Source: Alphaproteobacteria bacterium
Lineage (GTDB): Bacteria > Pseudomonadota > Alphaproteobacteria > Micropepsales > Micropepsaceae
Assembly: GCA_947474565.1 (NCBI GenBank)
Contig: CANJIS010000004.1
Span: 1-64,000 of the forward strand
Length of the DNA: 64,000 nucleotides
Direction of reading: 5' to 3'
Notes under the pieces: model-generated
Seen by the model: only the letters and a program-made list of their open reading frames with translations
What the model was told of the DNA's origin: nothing
The model's database searches: none
Program-made: the position numbers and the translations under genes
Shown: positions 42,675 through 53,096 of the stretch, piece by piece
How the letters are laid out: each line of letters begins with the position of its first letter
Position numbering within the stretch: position 1 is the first letter of the stretch

Positions 42675-44006
42675 ATGAATTCCACGCCCCGCAGCACAGC
42701 GATCCTCCATCGCATGCTCCAGCTTCATCCCAAGAAGATCGACCTGGTGCTGGACCGCATGCTGCGGCTGCTGGGCGCGCTGGGAAATCCGCAGTTGAAA
42801 TTGCCGCCGGTGATCCACGTCGCCGGCACCAATGGCAAGGGTTCGGCCTGTGCCTTTTCACGCGCCATGCTGGAGGCGCAGGGCTTGAAGGTGCATATGC
42901 ACACCTCGCCGCATCTGGTGCGCTTCCATGAACGCATTCGCCTCGCAGGCGAGCTTATCTCCGAAGAAGAACTGTGCGCGGTGCTGGAAGAGGTGGAGCT
43001 GGTCAATGACGGCGCCCCCATCACCTTCTTTGAGATCACCGGCGCCGCCATGTTCCTCGCCTTTTCCCGCCATCCTGCCGATGCCGTGGTGCTGGAAGTC
43101 GGCTTGGGCGGACGCTTCGATGCCACCAACGTCATACCAAATCCGGCCATGACCATCATTCAGCCCGTGGGTCTGGATCATCAGGAATTTCTGGGAAGCG
43201 ACATCGGCATCATTGCCGGTGAAAAAGCCGGCATCATCAAGCCGGGTGTGCCGGTGGTCATCGGGCCCCAGGATGAAATCGCCCGTGAGGCCATTTTGCG
43301 CCAGGCCGACCGGCTGTCCGCGCCGGTCCTGATGTTCGGGCAGGATTTTCAGTCGCGCCAGGAACATGGCCGCATGGTTTATGAAGACGAGATGGGGTTG
43401 CTCGATCTGCCGCTGCCAAAATTGATCGGGCGGCATCAGGTGGAAAATGCCGGCGTCGCCATCGCCGGCCTGCGTTATGCCGGGTTGGACGGAAAAAGCT
43501 TGGGCTGGGGCGAAGACAGCGCGATTGAAAAAGGCTTGCGCACGGTTGACTGGCCGGCGCGATTGCAGTGGCTAACCCACGGTCCCTTGGTTGCGGATGC
43601 GCCCGATGATGCCGAAATCTGGCTGGATGGCGGTCACAATCCCCATTGCGCGGCGGCGGTGTCGCGCGCCATTGCCGACCTGGAAGAAAAAATCGACCGG
43701 CCGCTTTATCTGATCTGTGGCATGCTCAAGACCAAGGACGCGGTCGGCTTTCTCAGCGCCTTTCGCGGTTTGGCGCGGCATGTGGTGACGGTGGCGATCG
43801 CCGGCGAAGAAGCCAGCATGGGCGCTGGCGCCTTGTATGACGCGGCGCGTGCAGCCGGGCTGGATTCCGCACCGGCGGAAGACCTGGAAGACGCCATGCT
43901 GCAGCTTCACGCCTGGGCCCGGGCGCATATGCGCGAAACCCCGCCACGGATTCTGATTTGTGGCTCGCTGTATTTGGCGGGGCAGGTCCTGCAGGAGAAT
44001 GGTTGA
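42675..44006 (+). CDS. folC: Folylpolyglutamate synthase / dihydrofolate synthase
   Basis: 443 residues, Mur-ligase fold. P-loop VAGTNGKGSACAFSRAML, HTSPHLVRFHERI, VLEVGLGGRFDATNV, GLDHQEFLGSDIG and the C-terminal WLDGGHNPHC. It adds glutamates to folates and makes dihydrofolate. It follows accD after 18 bases. Confidence 0.93.
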   Translation: MNSTPRSTAILHRMLQLHPKKIDLVLDRMLRLLGALGNPQLKLPPVIHVAGTNGKGSACAFSRAMLEAQGLKVHMHTSPHLVRFHERIRLAGELISEEELCAVLEEVELVNDGAPITFFEITGAAMFLAFSRHPADAVVLEVGLGGRFDATNVIPNPAMTIIQPVGLDHQEFLGSDIGIIAGEKAGIIKPGVPVVIGPQDEIAREAILRQADRLSAPVLMFGQDFQSRQEHGRMVYEDEMGLLDLPLPKLIGRHQVENAGVAIAGLRYAGLDGKSLGWGEDSAIEKGLRTVDWPARLQWLTHGPLVADAPDDAEIWLDGGHNPHCAAAVSRAIADLEEKIDRPLYLICGMLKTKDAVGFLSAFRGLARHVVTVAIAGEEASMGAGALYDAARAAGLDSAPAEDLEDAMLQLHAWARAHMRETPPRILICGSLYLAGQVLQENG

Positions 44007-44015
44007 ATTCTAGCC

Positions 44016-44118
44016 TGTCATGGCCCGGGAATCCGGGCCATCCAGGTGACGTCTGCGCCGACTCTTCCGGAAAGTGCTTGCTTCACCTGGATGGCCGACA
44101 CTCCGGTCGCCCATGACA
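44016..44118. repeat. Palindromic intergenic repeat between folC and the M28 peptidase gene
   Basis: Two nested inverted segments: TGTCATGG (44016-44023) with CCATGACA (44111-44118), and the 14-base GGCCATCCAGGTGA (44036-44049) with its perfect complement at 44083-44096. The GTCATGGCC...GGCCATCCA layout is typical of dispersed palindromic elements in alphaproteobacterial genomes. It lies between convergent genes and may end transcription from both sides. Confidence 0.75.
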
Positions 44119-44125
44119 ATCAAGT

Positions 44126-46372
44126 TTACGATGACTGCTGGAGAAGCGCCGTCGCCTGATCCAGCTTCGCCGCATAGGCTTTCAACGCCACCGCCGTCAG
44201 CACGACATATTTTGTGACATCCTCGAAGCTTTCTTCTTCAATCGCTTCGCGCACCCCCGGCATGGTCTTGGCGCCGTAACCGGTGAAGCGGCCAGGAGCA
44301 TAGATCAGGTTTTTGTACCAGCTGTGCCCGGGCAGGCCTTGCTCTGACAGCAAACTCTGATCGATGGACTGCATCAGGGTCAGCAGCTTGGCGCGATTGC
44401 CGGATGAGAGTTTGCCGCCATGGGCGGCAATGGCGCCATCATAGGCCGCAGCGCTTTTCTTCAAGACATCGACCGCTTGTTCCAGGGCGCCAAAATCGAA
44501 ATCTGGCACCGCCTTCAGCGGGGCGGGATCGGCATGCGGCTTGGTGGGGTCGGCGGCGCGTTCATAGGCTCGCGCGGTCAGCAGCGTCAGCCGGGCTTCG
44601 GCCATGCGGCGCTGTTCATCGGCCAGCCCTTTCAACTCGGTGACATACTGCGCCGAAGCATCCGCAAAATTTCCCGCGTGCTGGATGGGCAGGTCTGCAT
44701 CCGTGGCCAGAATTACGGCGCGGCCAACGGTCTTGGCCAGCATGGCGTCATAGACGAAACCGGGGTCCACGAATTTGCTGTGATGCTCGAACGTGTCGTA
44801 GCGGGAATGATAGACGCCATTGGAATTGCCTTCGCCGCCATAGCCGAAATCAATCGTCGCCACGCCCAGATGCTGCAGGAAGGGCGTGTAGTCCGAGCCG
44901 GAGCCCAGCGCATCAATCGGCATATCCTTGGCCGGGTCCGCCGCCTGCCGGGCCATGAAACGCGTATGGTCGCTGCCGCTGGCCAGCTGCAGCCGGGCGC
45001 GGCGGCGGTCGGCCACCGGCAATCCGGTTTCCGGATCGGTGAGGCCGGTCATCACCCGGCCGGCGAATTTCTGCAGATCCTCGCTGCCGCCGATACTCAG
45101 GACGCCGCGGGAATTGCCATCGCTGTTGATGTACAGCACCGCTTTGTTGCGCAGTTCCTCGGCATGGGTCTCGGCCCATTCGGTCGAGCTCAGCAGCATC
45201 GGTTCTTCGGCGTCCCAGCTGGCGTAAACAATGCTGCGCTTGGGCTTCCAGCCCGCTTTCTTCATCGCACCCAGCGCCTTGGCCTCTTCCAGCATGGCCG
45301 ATTGCCCCGCCAGGGGATCGCTGGAGCCGAACACCCAGCCATCATGATGATTGCCGCGCACCACCCATTGATCGGGCCAAATGGAGCCTTTCATCACTGC
45401 GATCACGTCATAGATGGGTTTCAGGCTCCATTCCGATTTCACCATCATGTGGACCGGCGCGTCGCCGCCGCCCACTCGATAGGTGATCGCCATATGGCCG
45501 CGCCAATTGGCGGGCGCCACTTGTCCGTCCATCGCCGCCATTATCACGGCGGCATCGCCATAGGAAATCGGCAGCACGGGAATCTTCAGAATGGTCGGTG
45601 CGTCTTCACGGGGCAGGCGCTGCGCCTTTTGCGTCGCGCCCACGCCCGGCGTCAACGGATCGCCGGGATAGATCATCATGTCCATCACCGAGCCGCGCTG
45701 GATACCTTGCGAAGGCCGCGCCGGCCCGTCGGGATAGGGCAAGTCTACGGAGTAGCCGTCATCGGCGGGGTCGGAATAGATGATGCAGCCGATGGCGCCA
45801 TGATCCTGCGCCAGCTGCGGCTTCAGCCCGCGCCAGCCCTGACCATAGCGGGCGATGACGATCTTGCCCTTGACCGAAATACCGAGTTGCTCGAGCCGCT
45901 CATAATCATCGAAGCCGCCGTAATTGACATAGACCAGCGGCGCGGTGACATCGCCATCGCCCTGATATTCGACATAAGCGGGCAGCGCCGGGTTCTTGGC
46001 GGTGGAACTGGAGTCGTCGGGGATGGGCGGCTCCTGCAAAGTGGCGGTGAAGGGTTTGGGCCCCAGCATCTCCAGTTTTTCATCCAGCGGCGTGGGATAG
46101 AGCACCTGGAACTCTTCAATACGCGCATCCCAGCCCCAGCTTTTGAATTGGGCCAGCATGAAATCGGCATTGGCCTTGTCGTGCGGCGAACCGACATGAT
46201 TGGGTTCGGCCGACAGAAGCTTGTTGAAGTCACGGATTTCGCCCGGACGGATGTTGCCGTCGAATTGCGCGATGAGCGCGGCCTGATCAGATGCCGGTTG
46301 GGGCGGCTGGGCAAGGGCGACGCAGGCGGGCAGCGCAAAGCCTGCCAAGGCCAACAATGCCGAACGACGCAT
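44126..46372 (-). CDS. Secreted M28-family metallopeptidase (PSMA/glutamate carboxypeptidase II-like)
   Basis: 748 residues. Signal peptide (SALLALAGFALPACVALA), PA-type domain inserted near 150-300 (VYVNYGGFDDYERLEQLG, KIVIARYGQGWRGLK), M28 zinc-peptidase core (VVRGNHHDGWVFGSSDPLAGQ with His and Asp, ASWDAEEPMLLSSTEWAE with the Glu pair, ALGSGSDYTPFLQHLG, VYHSRYDTFEHHSKF) and a C-terminal helical dimerisation domain. It is a dinuclear-zinc exo- or dipeptidase in the periplasm. Substrate unknown. Confidence 0.92.
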   Translation of the reverse strand: MRRSALLALAGFALPACVALAQPPQPASDQAALIAQFDGNIRPGEIRDFNKLLSAEPNHVGSPHDKANADFMLAQFKSWGWDARIEEFQVLYPTPLDEKLEMLGPKPFTATLQEPPIPDDSSSTAKNPALPAYVEYQGDGDVTAPLVYVNYGGFDDYERLEQLGISVKGKIVIARYGQGWRGLKPQLAQDHGAIGCIIYSDPADDGYSVDLPYPDGPARPSQGIQRGSVMDMMIYPGDPLTPGVGATQKAQRLPREDAPTILKIPVLPISYGDAAVIMAAMDGQVAPANWRGHMAITYRVGGGDAPVHMMVKSEWSLKPIYDVIAVMKGSIWPDQWVVRGNHHDGWVFGSSDPLAGQSAMLEEAKALGAMKKAGWKPKRSIVYASWDAEEPMLLSSTEWAETHAEELRNKAVLYINSDGNSRGVLSIGGSEDLQKFAGRVMTGLTDPETGLPVADRRRARLQLASGSDHTRFMARQAADPAKDMPIDALGSGSDYTPFLQHLGVATIDFGYGGEGNSNGVYHSRYDTFEHHSKFVDPGFVYDAMLAKTVGRAVILATDADLPIQHAGNFADASAQYVTELKGLADEQRRMAEARLTLLTARAYERAADPTKPHADPAPLKAVPDFDFGALEQAVDVLKKSAAAYDGAIAAHGGKLSSGNRAKLLTLMQSIDQSLLSEQGLPGHSWYKNLIYAPGRFTGYGAKTMPGVREAIEEESFEDVTKYVVLTAVALKAYAAKLDQATALLQQSS

Positions 46373-46461
46373 GCAATTCCCCGTCCCGTTAGGGATGCAT
46401 CGTAGGAGCAGATGGAAAAGCCGTCACGCCCTAAGAGTGAGCGAGGCGTGTGAAATCCGCG

Positions 46462-46779
46462 TTAGATCGAGGCCTCGATCCACTCTTTGATCTTCGACTT
46501 CGGCAGCGCGCCCACCTTGGTGGCGGAGACCTGGCCCTGGCTGAAGATCATCATGGTCGGAATGCCGCGCACGCCATACTTGGTGGGAACATGCGGGTTT
46601 TCGTCGATATTGATCTTGGCGATGGTCAGCTTGTCGCCCAGCTCGGCAGACAATTCGTCCAGCGCTGGCGCGATCATGCGGCAGGGGCCGCACCATTCCG
46701 CCCAGAAATCCACCAAAACCGGCTTTTTGGAATCCAGAACATCGGCCTGGAAGGAAGCGTCGGAAACTTTGATGGGCAT
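46462..46779 (-). CDS. trxA: Thioredoxin
   Basis: 105 residues with the active site WAEWCGPCRM (Cys30 and Cys33), the cis-Pro segment GIPTMMIF and KINIDENPHV. It is a general disulfide reductant. It lies 36 bases downstream of addA on the same strand, as in many alphaproteobacteria. Confidence 0.96.
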   Translation of the reverse strand: MPIKVSDASFQADVLDSKKPVLVDFWAEWCGPCRMIAPALDELSAELGDKLTIAKINIDENPHVPTKYGVRGIPTMMIFSQGQVSATKVGALPKSKIKEWIEASI

Positions 46780-46815
46780 GGGTTCTGTCCTGGTTATTAA
46801 GCGCTGGCACTATAT

Positions 46816-49800
46816 CTAGGAATGGACCCTCTCCGGGTCAAGGCGAGCCGAAAGCGCCGCAATCTGGCGGTCCAGAAGGCCATCCGACAGGCGCAGCAGC
46901 CGGGGTCCGTCGGTCCAGACCAACCCGCAGACGATTCGCCGTCCCGGGAAAATCCGCGCCGCGCCGTCGCGGTACAGCGCCATCTGGGCCAGATAGACCG
47001 GGTCAACATCCTCTTCCCGGCCGGGCGGCGGGCGGTTGGTCTTGTAGTCGAGGATCAGCACCTGGTCCGGCGTTACCGCCAAGCGGTCGATCCGTCCGGT
47101 GACCTGGGCCTTTTCACCAAAAGCGGGCAGGGCGGCCTGGAACGCCACTTCCGCCTGGCTGCCCCCACCTTCGGAATCCGATGCGAAGATGGCGGCGAAA
47201 TCGGGATGCTCCAGCACCGCCATTACTTCATCCGCCAGTTCCGCCGTGAAACCGTTTTTCTCGCAATAGGCGAGGGCGGCAGCGCGCCGGCTTGAAGCGG
47301 GCAGTTCGGGCAGGCGGGCGAGCAGAATATGCGCGACCTGCCCCCGGCGGAACCGCACCGCGCCATCCAGAGGCGACAGCACCGGGCCTTCTTCGGCTTC
47401 CGCCGCATCGGACGGGCGGATCAAGTGTGGCGCGGCATGTTCCGGCGGTGCGGGGCGCGTCGCCCAGGCGGGCAAGGAAGCCTCGGATATCTGTGCTGCT
47501 GTGGCGTTGCGTGTCTCATGACCGGAATGGCCGAATGCGCGCAAGGCGGTTTCACCGCGCATCAGCGGCGTGCCCAATTCTGTCGCGGCAGCTTGCGCCA
47601 GCCGGTACCAGGTCTGGTCGCGGGGCGCGATCTTGTTTTGGAAGCCGCAAACATAAAGCCTGTCGCGGGCGCGTGTGAGCGCGACATAGAGAAGCCGGCG
47701 ATGCTCTTCCAGAATTTTCGCTTCCACGTCCCGCTTGGCGTTCTTCACCACCTGCGGCGCTTCCGCGTCGGCCAGGGGAAACAGAACGCCCGCTTCGGTG
47801 TAAAGCAGATGGCCTTTCTTCCACGGCATCTCGGGCAGGCCGGTGGTGTCGGGCAGGATGACAATGTCGGCTTCCAAGCCCTTGGCGCCATGCACCGTCA
47901 TCACCCGCACTTCATCGCGGCCACGTTCCATATCGCGCTTGATTTCGTTGCCGCCCCTTGCGATCCAATACAGAAAACCTTCCAGAGACGGCGTGCGGCT
48001 TTGTTCATAAGTGAGCGACAGAGAGAGGAATTCCTCAATCGCATCGCTGGCTTCCGGGCCCAGCCGCGCAATCAGGCTGGACCGTTTGCCCAAAGCGGTC
48101 AGCGCATGGCTGTAAAATTCGAACGGCGGGGCGTAATCGGCCCGTTGCAGCATGGTGGAAAGAAAAAGGTGCGCCGTCTCAAAGGATTTGCCCTTGGCGT
48201 CCGACAGGCGCGCCCACAAACCCTCAGGGCGCTCATGGCAAAGTGCGAACAACTCGTCTTCCGAAAGGCCGCATAACGGTGAGCGCAACAGCGCCGCCAG
48301 ATTCAGTTCATCATCCCGCTGTAGCACAAACCGGCCCAGCGCCATCAGGTCCATCACGGCGATCTGTTCGGTCAGCACGATGCGGTCCGCGCCCGCCACC
48401 GGAATATCCCGCAGCTTGAGCTGGCGGATGATCTCGCCGCCGAACGGTTCGCGCCGCGGCAACAGGATCATGATGTCGCCGGGCCGGATGGGAGCGTCGT
48501 GGCCGGGCAGGGCAAGCTTCTGGCTGATCCAGGTCTTGATCTCATCCGCCAGCCGCGCCGCCAGTTGCACGATGGGGCTGGATTTCTGTTCCACATCCAC
48601 CGGCCGGTAATAGTCGATTTCGGTGGCGGGCGGCGGCAGCATCACGTCCCAGAATTCCACTGCGCCTTGGGCGTGCGCGCGATGTGCGGCATGGGTGATG
48701 ATGTCGCCGCGCGATGTCAGCCCCGTTCGGGCTTCTTCCGGTGCGAAGACCTGATCCACATACCGCAGAATTTCCGGCGCCGAGCGGCGGGAGGTCGTCA
48801 GCGGCTGTTCGATAAAGGGCAACTGGGCACGCCCAAGCTGTTCCTCGAAATGGCGGCGATTGATGTCGAACTGGGCGGGATCGGCGCCCTGGAAGCTGAA
48901 GATGGATTGTTTTTCGTCACCCACCACGAACAGTGTGCGCGGCAGCTTGGAGCCGCGCACTTCGCGGGAAAAGAATTCACCGGCCAGCGCCCGGATGATG
49001 GCCCATTGTTCCGGGCTGGTGTCCTGGGCCTCGTCGATCAGAATGTGATCCAGGCCTTCATCCAGCTTGAACAGAACCCAGGGCGCAGCCTGGCGCGTTT
49101 CCAATAGCTCCAGGCTTTTCACCACCAGATCGTCGTAATCCAACACGCCGCGCCACTTTTTTGTCTCGGTATAGGCATGGCGCACCTTGGCCACCACGGT
49201 CAGCGCGGCTTGCGCCATGGCAGCGGCGCGGGCGGCGCGGCGTTGTTCCTCGGCCTCACAGAAGCGTTGCTGCAGCTGCAGCAGGAAGTTTAAAAGCTCC
49301 GGCTGTTTGTCACTCAGCCTTTTGGTCGCCAGCTTGGCGCGGGGCTCGCCGTCTTTTTTCAGCATATAGCTGCGCAGCACGGCAAAGCTGTCGGCGGAAA
49401 AGTTCTGGGTGAGGAAATCGGAGATGATGGCGCCGTTTTCCGCATCGGTATCGGTGCCGGTGGCCAGCCAGTCGCGGATGGCCTGCAGGGTTTTGATTTC
49501 TTGGCGGAGCCCGGCGCAGAAGTCTCCCGCGACAACCAAACCGCGCGTCGCGCCATGCGCCCGCCACACCGCGTCTTCAAAAGCGGCGTTGCCGGCAAAG
49601 AAACGATCCATCTTGCGCCGGTCATTGCCCAGCGCCGCCGCCAGAATGCGGTTCAGATTTTCCTCGCCGCCTTCGGCCACCAGAAGGCTGATCGCCGCTT
49701 CCAGATTTGCGTCGTCTTCAGCCCGGGCCAGCACGCCCTGACGCGCCTCCGCCACCAAGGCGCGCGCCGAACTGTCATCCAGCACATCAAAAGATGGCGG

Positions 49801-50190
49801 CACGCCTGCCTCGATGGGAAAGCGCGACAGCAGGATCTGGCAGAAGGCATGGATGGTAAGGATTTTCAGCCCGCCCGGCGTTTCCAGCGCCTGGGCAAAC
49901 AGCCGCCGCGCCAGGGGCAGGTCGCCGCTTGCGCCGCCAATATCTTCAATGGCGTCGCGCAACTGGCGGTCGGGCAGCATCGACCACAGGCCGAGCTGGG
50001 AGAGTAAGCGCCCCTGCATTTCTGCAGCGGCCGCCTTGGTGAAGGTCAGACACAGAATGCGTTCCGGCTTGGCGCCACTCAGCAACAGGCGCGCGACCCG
50101 ATTGGCCAGGGTGAAGGTTTTGCCCGATCCGGCATTGGCGGCCACCCAGGCAGAGGTGGCGGGATCAGAGGCGCGGGCGGAATCGCTCAT
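46816..50190 (-). CDS. addA: Double-strand break repair helicase AddA
   Basis: 1124 residues, UvrD-like SF1 helicase fused to a RecB-type nuclease. Walker A AANAGSGKTFTLANRVARLL, motif Ia LCLTFTKAAAAEM, Walker B region LDHILIDEAQDTSPEQW, VGDEKQSIFSFQGADP, VMTVHGAKGLEADIVIL and LLYVALTRARDRLYV. C-terminal nuclease motif GRIDRLA...VLILDYKTNRPP. It processes double-strand ends for RecA. The start ATG overlaps the addB stop (ATGA), so an upstream start in the same frame is rejected. Confidence 0.96.
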   Translation of the reverse strand: MSDSARASDPATSAWVAANAGSGKTFTLANRVARLLLSGAKPERILCLTFTKAAAAEMQGRLLSQLGLWSMLPDRQLRDAIEDIGGASGDLPLARRLFAQALETPGGLKILTIHAFCQILLSRFPIEAGVPPSFDVLDDSSARALVAEARQGVLARAEDDANLEAAISLLVAEGGEENLNRILAAALGNDRRKMDRFFAGNAAFEDAVWRAHGATRGLVVAGDFCAGLRQEIKTLQAIRDWLATGTDTDAENGAIISDFLTQNFSADSFAVLRSYMLKKDGEPRAKLATKRLSDKQPELLNFLLQLQQRFCEAEEQRRAARAAAMAQAALTVVAKVRHAYTETKKWRGVLDYDDLVVKSLELLETRQAAPWVLFKLDEGLDHILIDEAQDTSPEQWAIIRALAGEFFSREVRGSKLPRTLFVVGDEKQSIFSFQGADPAQFDINRRHFEEQLGRAQLPFIEQPLTTSRRSAPEILRYVDQVFAPEEARTGLTSRGDIITHAAHRAHAQGAVEFWDVMLPPPATEIDYYRPVDVEQKSSPIVQLAARLADEIKTWISQKLALPGHDAPIRPGDIMILLPRREPFGGEIIRQLKLRDIPVAGADRIVLTEQIAVMDLMALGRFVLQRDDELNLAALLRSPLCGLSEDELFALCHERPEGLWARLSDAKGKSFETAHLFLSTMLQRADYAPPFEFYSHALTALGKRSSLIARLGPEASDAIEEFLSLSLTYEQSRTPSLEGFLYWIARGGNEIKRDMERGRDEVRVMTVHGAKGLEADIVILPDTTGLPEMPWKKGHLLYTEAGVLFPLADAEAPQVVKNAKRDVEAKILEEHRRLLYVALTRARDRLYVCGFQNKIAPRDQTWYRLAQAAATELGTPLMRGETALRAFGHSGHETRNATAAQISEASLPAWATRPAPPEHAAPHLIRPSDAAEAEEGPVLSPLDGAVRFRRGQVAHILLARLPELPASSRRAAALAYCEKNGFTAELADEVMAVLEHPDFAAIFASDSEGGGSQAEVAFQAALPAFGEKAQVTGRIDRLAVTPDQVLILDYKTNRPPPGREEDVDPVYLAQMALYRDGAARIFPGRRIVCGLVWTDGPRLLRLSDGLLDRQIAALSARLDPERVHS

Positions 50191-53096
50191 GTCTCCTCCG
50201 TCCAGCCGGAAGGCGCCCATTCCCGCACTCGCGCCAGGTGATCGTAATCGCCTTCGCTCTTGGCGCTCTGCGGCGCGATGCGGGAATGATAAGGCGTCTG
50301 CTGTTCGTCAAACCAGGCGATGCGCGCCGCCAGCCGTGCCACCGCTTCCGCCGCCATCTCGCCGGGGAATCTTTTTTCTTCGCCGCCCCGCAGCCCGCCG
50401 CTGAGCCGCAGATAGATCAATTCCTGCGCATCAAGCTTGGGCAGGCCAGCGAAGCCGCCAGCCCCCAGCATTGCGCCTTCCAGCGGCAATTGCGGCGTAA
50501 GGTAATCAAGCATCCATTTCTTGTCCGGCAAGCCGCCGGTCTTGTAATCCAGGATCGCCGCTCCGCCGCTGGTGAGGATGTCGATGCGGTCAGCCTTGCC
50601 GGTGAGCAGGAAGGCGCCGCCCGGCGCGTTGAAACTCATCCGCCCGGCCACTTCGGTGTGCGAGCTGACGATGCCGCCGCGCCGCGCCTGCTCATTCTCC
50701 AGGAACCATTGTGCCGCACTAAAGAAGCGCGGACGCCAGATGGCGCGCTGGGCGGCGGGAATGTCGGCAAAGACTTCGTTGCCAATCGCGATCAGCCGCG
50801 CCAAGGCGTCATCGGGCAAAGCGCCGGGATTGCGGTTCACGAACAATTCCAGCGCGCGGTGAAAGGCCGTGCCGCGCTCCAGCGGTCCGACATCTTCGTC
50901 CAGCTCGTGCAACGCTCGAAGCTTCAGCACATGCTTGGCATAGATGGCATAGGGATCGCGCAGCCAGGTTTCGATTTCGGTCACCGACAGGCGGCGGGGC
51001 CGCGCCGCCACTGGTGGCCGTGGCGCAGGGCGGCGGATGCGCGGTTCCGGCACCACGTCCGACAGCGCGCGCGCCCAGTCCAGATAGGGGGTGCTGCCCA
51101 TTTGCCCCGACAACTTCAAGCCGCCGGTCAATTGCAACAGCCGTTGCAGCCAACGCGAGGCGATGGTGGGCGCGCCATCTTTCTTGCGGGCGCGGGTGAA
51201 CAGCACTTCGGGGCCCGACGCCAAAACCGCGAAATCATGCGCCGCCAGTCCATTGCGCCGCTCCGGCTGTTCCAGGCCCAGCGATTTGCGCATGGGACGG
51301 GAGAACCAGGGATCCGCCGGCGTGGCATCGGGCCAGCTATTTTCATTCAAGCCGCCCAGAATGGTGAGATCGAAACGCTGCAGCCGCGCTTCCAGCGGAC
51401 CCAGAATGGCGATGGTGCGGCGGCGGCCGAATTCAGGCCGCACCGGGGTCTGCATCATCAACCGATGCAGCAAGCCGGAATAAGAGTAAGGCTCAACCGG
51501 CTGCAAATCGGTGGCGGCTTCTCCGAAAGCAGCGAACAGGTTGGAAGCGGCTTCGCCATCCGATCCGCGCCATAATCTTTTTCCTGCCAGCTGCTCTGCC
51601 ACGTGAAGATGGCAATGAATCAAATCGGACAGCAGCGCTTCGGGTTTGGCGAAGACCTGCTCAAGCGGCAGCAACAGGTCCGAAACGCCGTTCCACCATT
51701 CTGCGAGTCCCGGAGGTGGCGGCTGAACGGCCGCGATGGCTTTGCCAACGCCGGCACGGCCGGCATCGGGGCGTGGGCCGCGCAAAACATATTTGTCCAA
51801 CTGCCGCGCCATGGCGCGGAACGCCACTGGATATTCGCCCGCGAGCGGATGCTTGAGCAGCGCAAGCAGCGGTACCGGCGCGAATACTGCCTCCGCGGCT
51901 TCCGTCAGCAGCAGCAAAAATGCGCCGGCGCTGGTATGGGCCAGGGGACGCCCGGCGGAATCGTCAATCGCCACGTCCCAGCGCGCCAGTTCGGCCGCGA
52001 CGCGCCGCGCCAGATTGCGGTCCGGCGTCACCAGCGCGGCGGTGCGATTGTCTGCTTCCAAGGAATGGCGCAGGGCCAGTGCAATCGCCAAGGCCTCTTC
52101 GGCGGGATCATCCGCTTCGATCAGCGACAGTCCATCCAAGCCCTCCGCGATATTTTCCGATCCGCTTTCCGCAATGGCCCGCCAGGCGTCGGTGGTGGGC
52201 GCGGGACGCAAGCTTTCGCGCAACAGGTGAGCCCGCGCGGGGCGCGGCTCGCTGCCATCCCAATCGGCCACATCGGCGCGCGCCGTATTCATGCGCTCCA
52301 GCAATTGCTTCAAGCCGAACTGAGGATGGCCCGGATCAAGGTCGGTCCAGCTTTTCTCGTCGAGCTCCCGGTCCAGTCCGGGCAGCACCACAGCGCCATT
52401 CGGCAGCTTGGCGATGGCGGCGATCAGCCCGGCGGTGGCGGGAATGGAACCGGTCGAGCCTGCCGCGATCACCATGCCATCGCCGGTTTGCCGCGCCAGC
52501 CTGTCCGCCGTCAGCTTGATCGCCGCGTTCATTCGCGCCGACGGATTCATCCGCTTTTCTTCGGCCAGGATTTTCGGCCATTCCTTGTGGATGAGGGCAA
52601 GAAAGCCCGTCACATCTTGCCAATGTTCCGCCAGCGCCGCCGGCGCCATCGCTTCCAGCTTCTCGAGTGTCGCGTCCTGGCGTTCCAGTTCATCCATCAC
52701 TCCGGCCAGGCTTTCGGCCAACGCCATGCTCTGGGCGGCATTCAGCGTGCCGCCGCGCGCGTGCCGGTCCCAGCGCCGCACCAGCGGCGCCAGCAGCAAT
52801 TGCCGCCGGATGGGATCAATCGCCTGCGGCAGATCCAGGCCTTCGAGCATGGTGTCGAAGGCAAAATCATCATCCTCGGCATCGCCCAGGGCGCGGAATT
52901 GCGGCAGCAGCGCCGAGCCACCCAACAATTTCGCGAAGGCGTCGCCGAAGCTGCGCGCCGCTCTGCGCGTGGGCAGATAGATCACGCTGCGCGACAACGC
53001 CAAGGGATCGCCGCTGCTGCGTGCAATGACGCCTTTGGCCAGGCATTCGGCGAAATCCGCGCCTGCTGCGATGGTGAAAAGATGGGGGCCGCTCAC
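50187..53096 (-). CDS. addB: Double-strand break repair protein AddB
   Basis: 969 residues. The N-terminus VIYLPTRRAARSFGDAF is the alphaproteobacterial form of a degenerate helicase start; a middle helicase-like region (LVTPDRNLARRVAAELARW, FDLTILGGLNENSWPD) recognises Chi-like sites in the family. The C-terminal nuclease domain has GKADRIDILTSGGAAILDYKTGG. No cysteines occur in the last 260 residues, so the Fe-S cluster of Bacillus AddB appears absent. It overlaps addA and murU by 4 bases each. Confidence 0.93.
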   Translation of the reverse strand: MSGPHLFTIAAGADFAECLAKGVIARSSGDPLALSRSVIYLPTRRAARSFGDAFAKLLGGSALLPQFRALGDAEDDDFAFDTMLEGLDLPQAIDPIRRQLLLAPLVRRWDRHARGGTLNAAQSMALAESLAGVMDELERQDATLEKLEAMAPAALAEHWQDVTGFLALIHKEWPKILAEEKRMNPSARMNAAIKLTADRLARQTGDGMVIAAGSTGSIPATAGLIAAIAKLPNGAVVLPGLDRELDEKSWTDLDPGHPQFGLKQLLERMNTARADVADWDGSEPRPARAHLLRESLRPAPTTDAWRAIAESGSENIAEGLDGLSLIEADDPAEEALAIALALRHSLEADNRTAALVTPDRNLARRVAAELARWDVAIDDSAGRPLAHTSAGAFLLLLTEAAEAVFAPVPLLALLKHPLAGEYPVAFRAMARQLDKYVLRGPRPDAGRAGVGKAIAAVQPPPPGLAEWWNGVSDLLLPLEQVFAKPEALLSDLIHCHLHVAEQLAGKRLWRGSDGEAASNLFAAFGEAATDLQPVEPYSYSGLLHRLMMQTPVRPEFGRRRTIAILGPLEARLQRFDLTILGGLNENSWPDATPADPWFSRPMRKSLGLEQPERRNGLAAHDFAVLASGPEVLFTRARKKDGAPTIASRWLQRLLQLTGGLKLSGQMGSTPYLDWARALSDVVPEPRIRRPAPRPPVAARPRRLSVTEIETWLRDPYAIYAKHVLKLRALHELDEDVGPLERGTAFHRALELFVNRNPGALPDDALARLIAIGNEVFADIPAAQRAIWRPRFFSAAQWFLENEQARRGGIVSSHTEVAGRMSFNAPGGAFLLTGKADRIDILTSGGAAILDYKTGGLPDKKWMLDYLTPQLPLEGAMLGAGGFAGLPKLDAQELIYLRLSGGLRGGEEKRFPGEMAAEAVARLAARIAWFDEQQTPYHSRIAPQSAKSEGDYDHLARVREWAPSGWTEET

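Noticed and set aside
44420-46405. 661-codon open frame antisense to the M28 peptidase gene
   Set aside because: The peptidase frame has clear catalytic motifs and a signal peptide. The antisense frame is low-complexity Gly/Arg/His sequence, as expected opposite a GC-rich gene.
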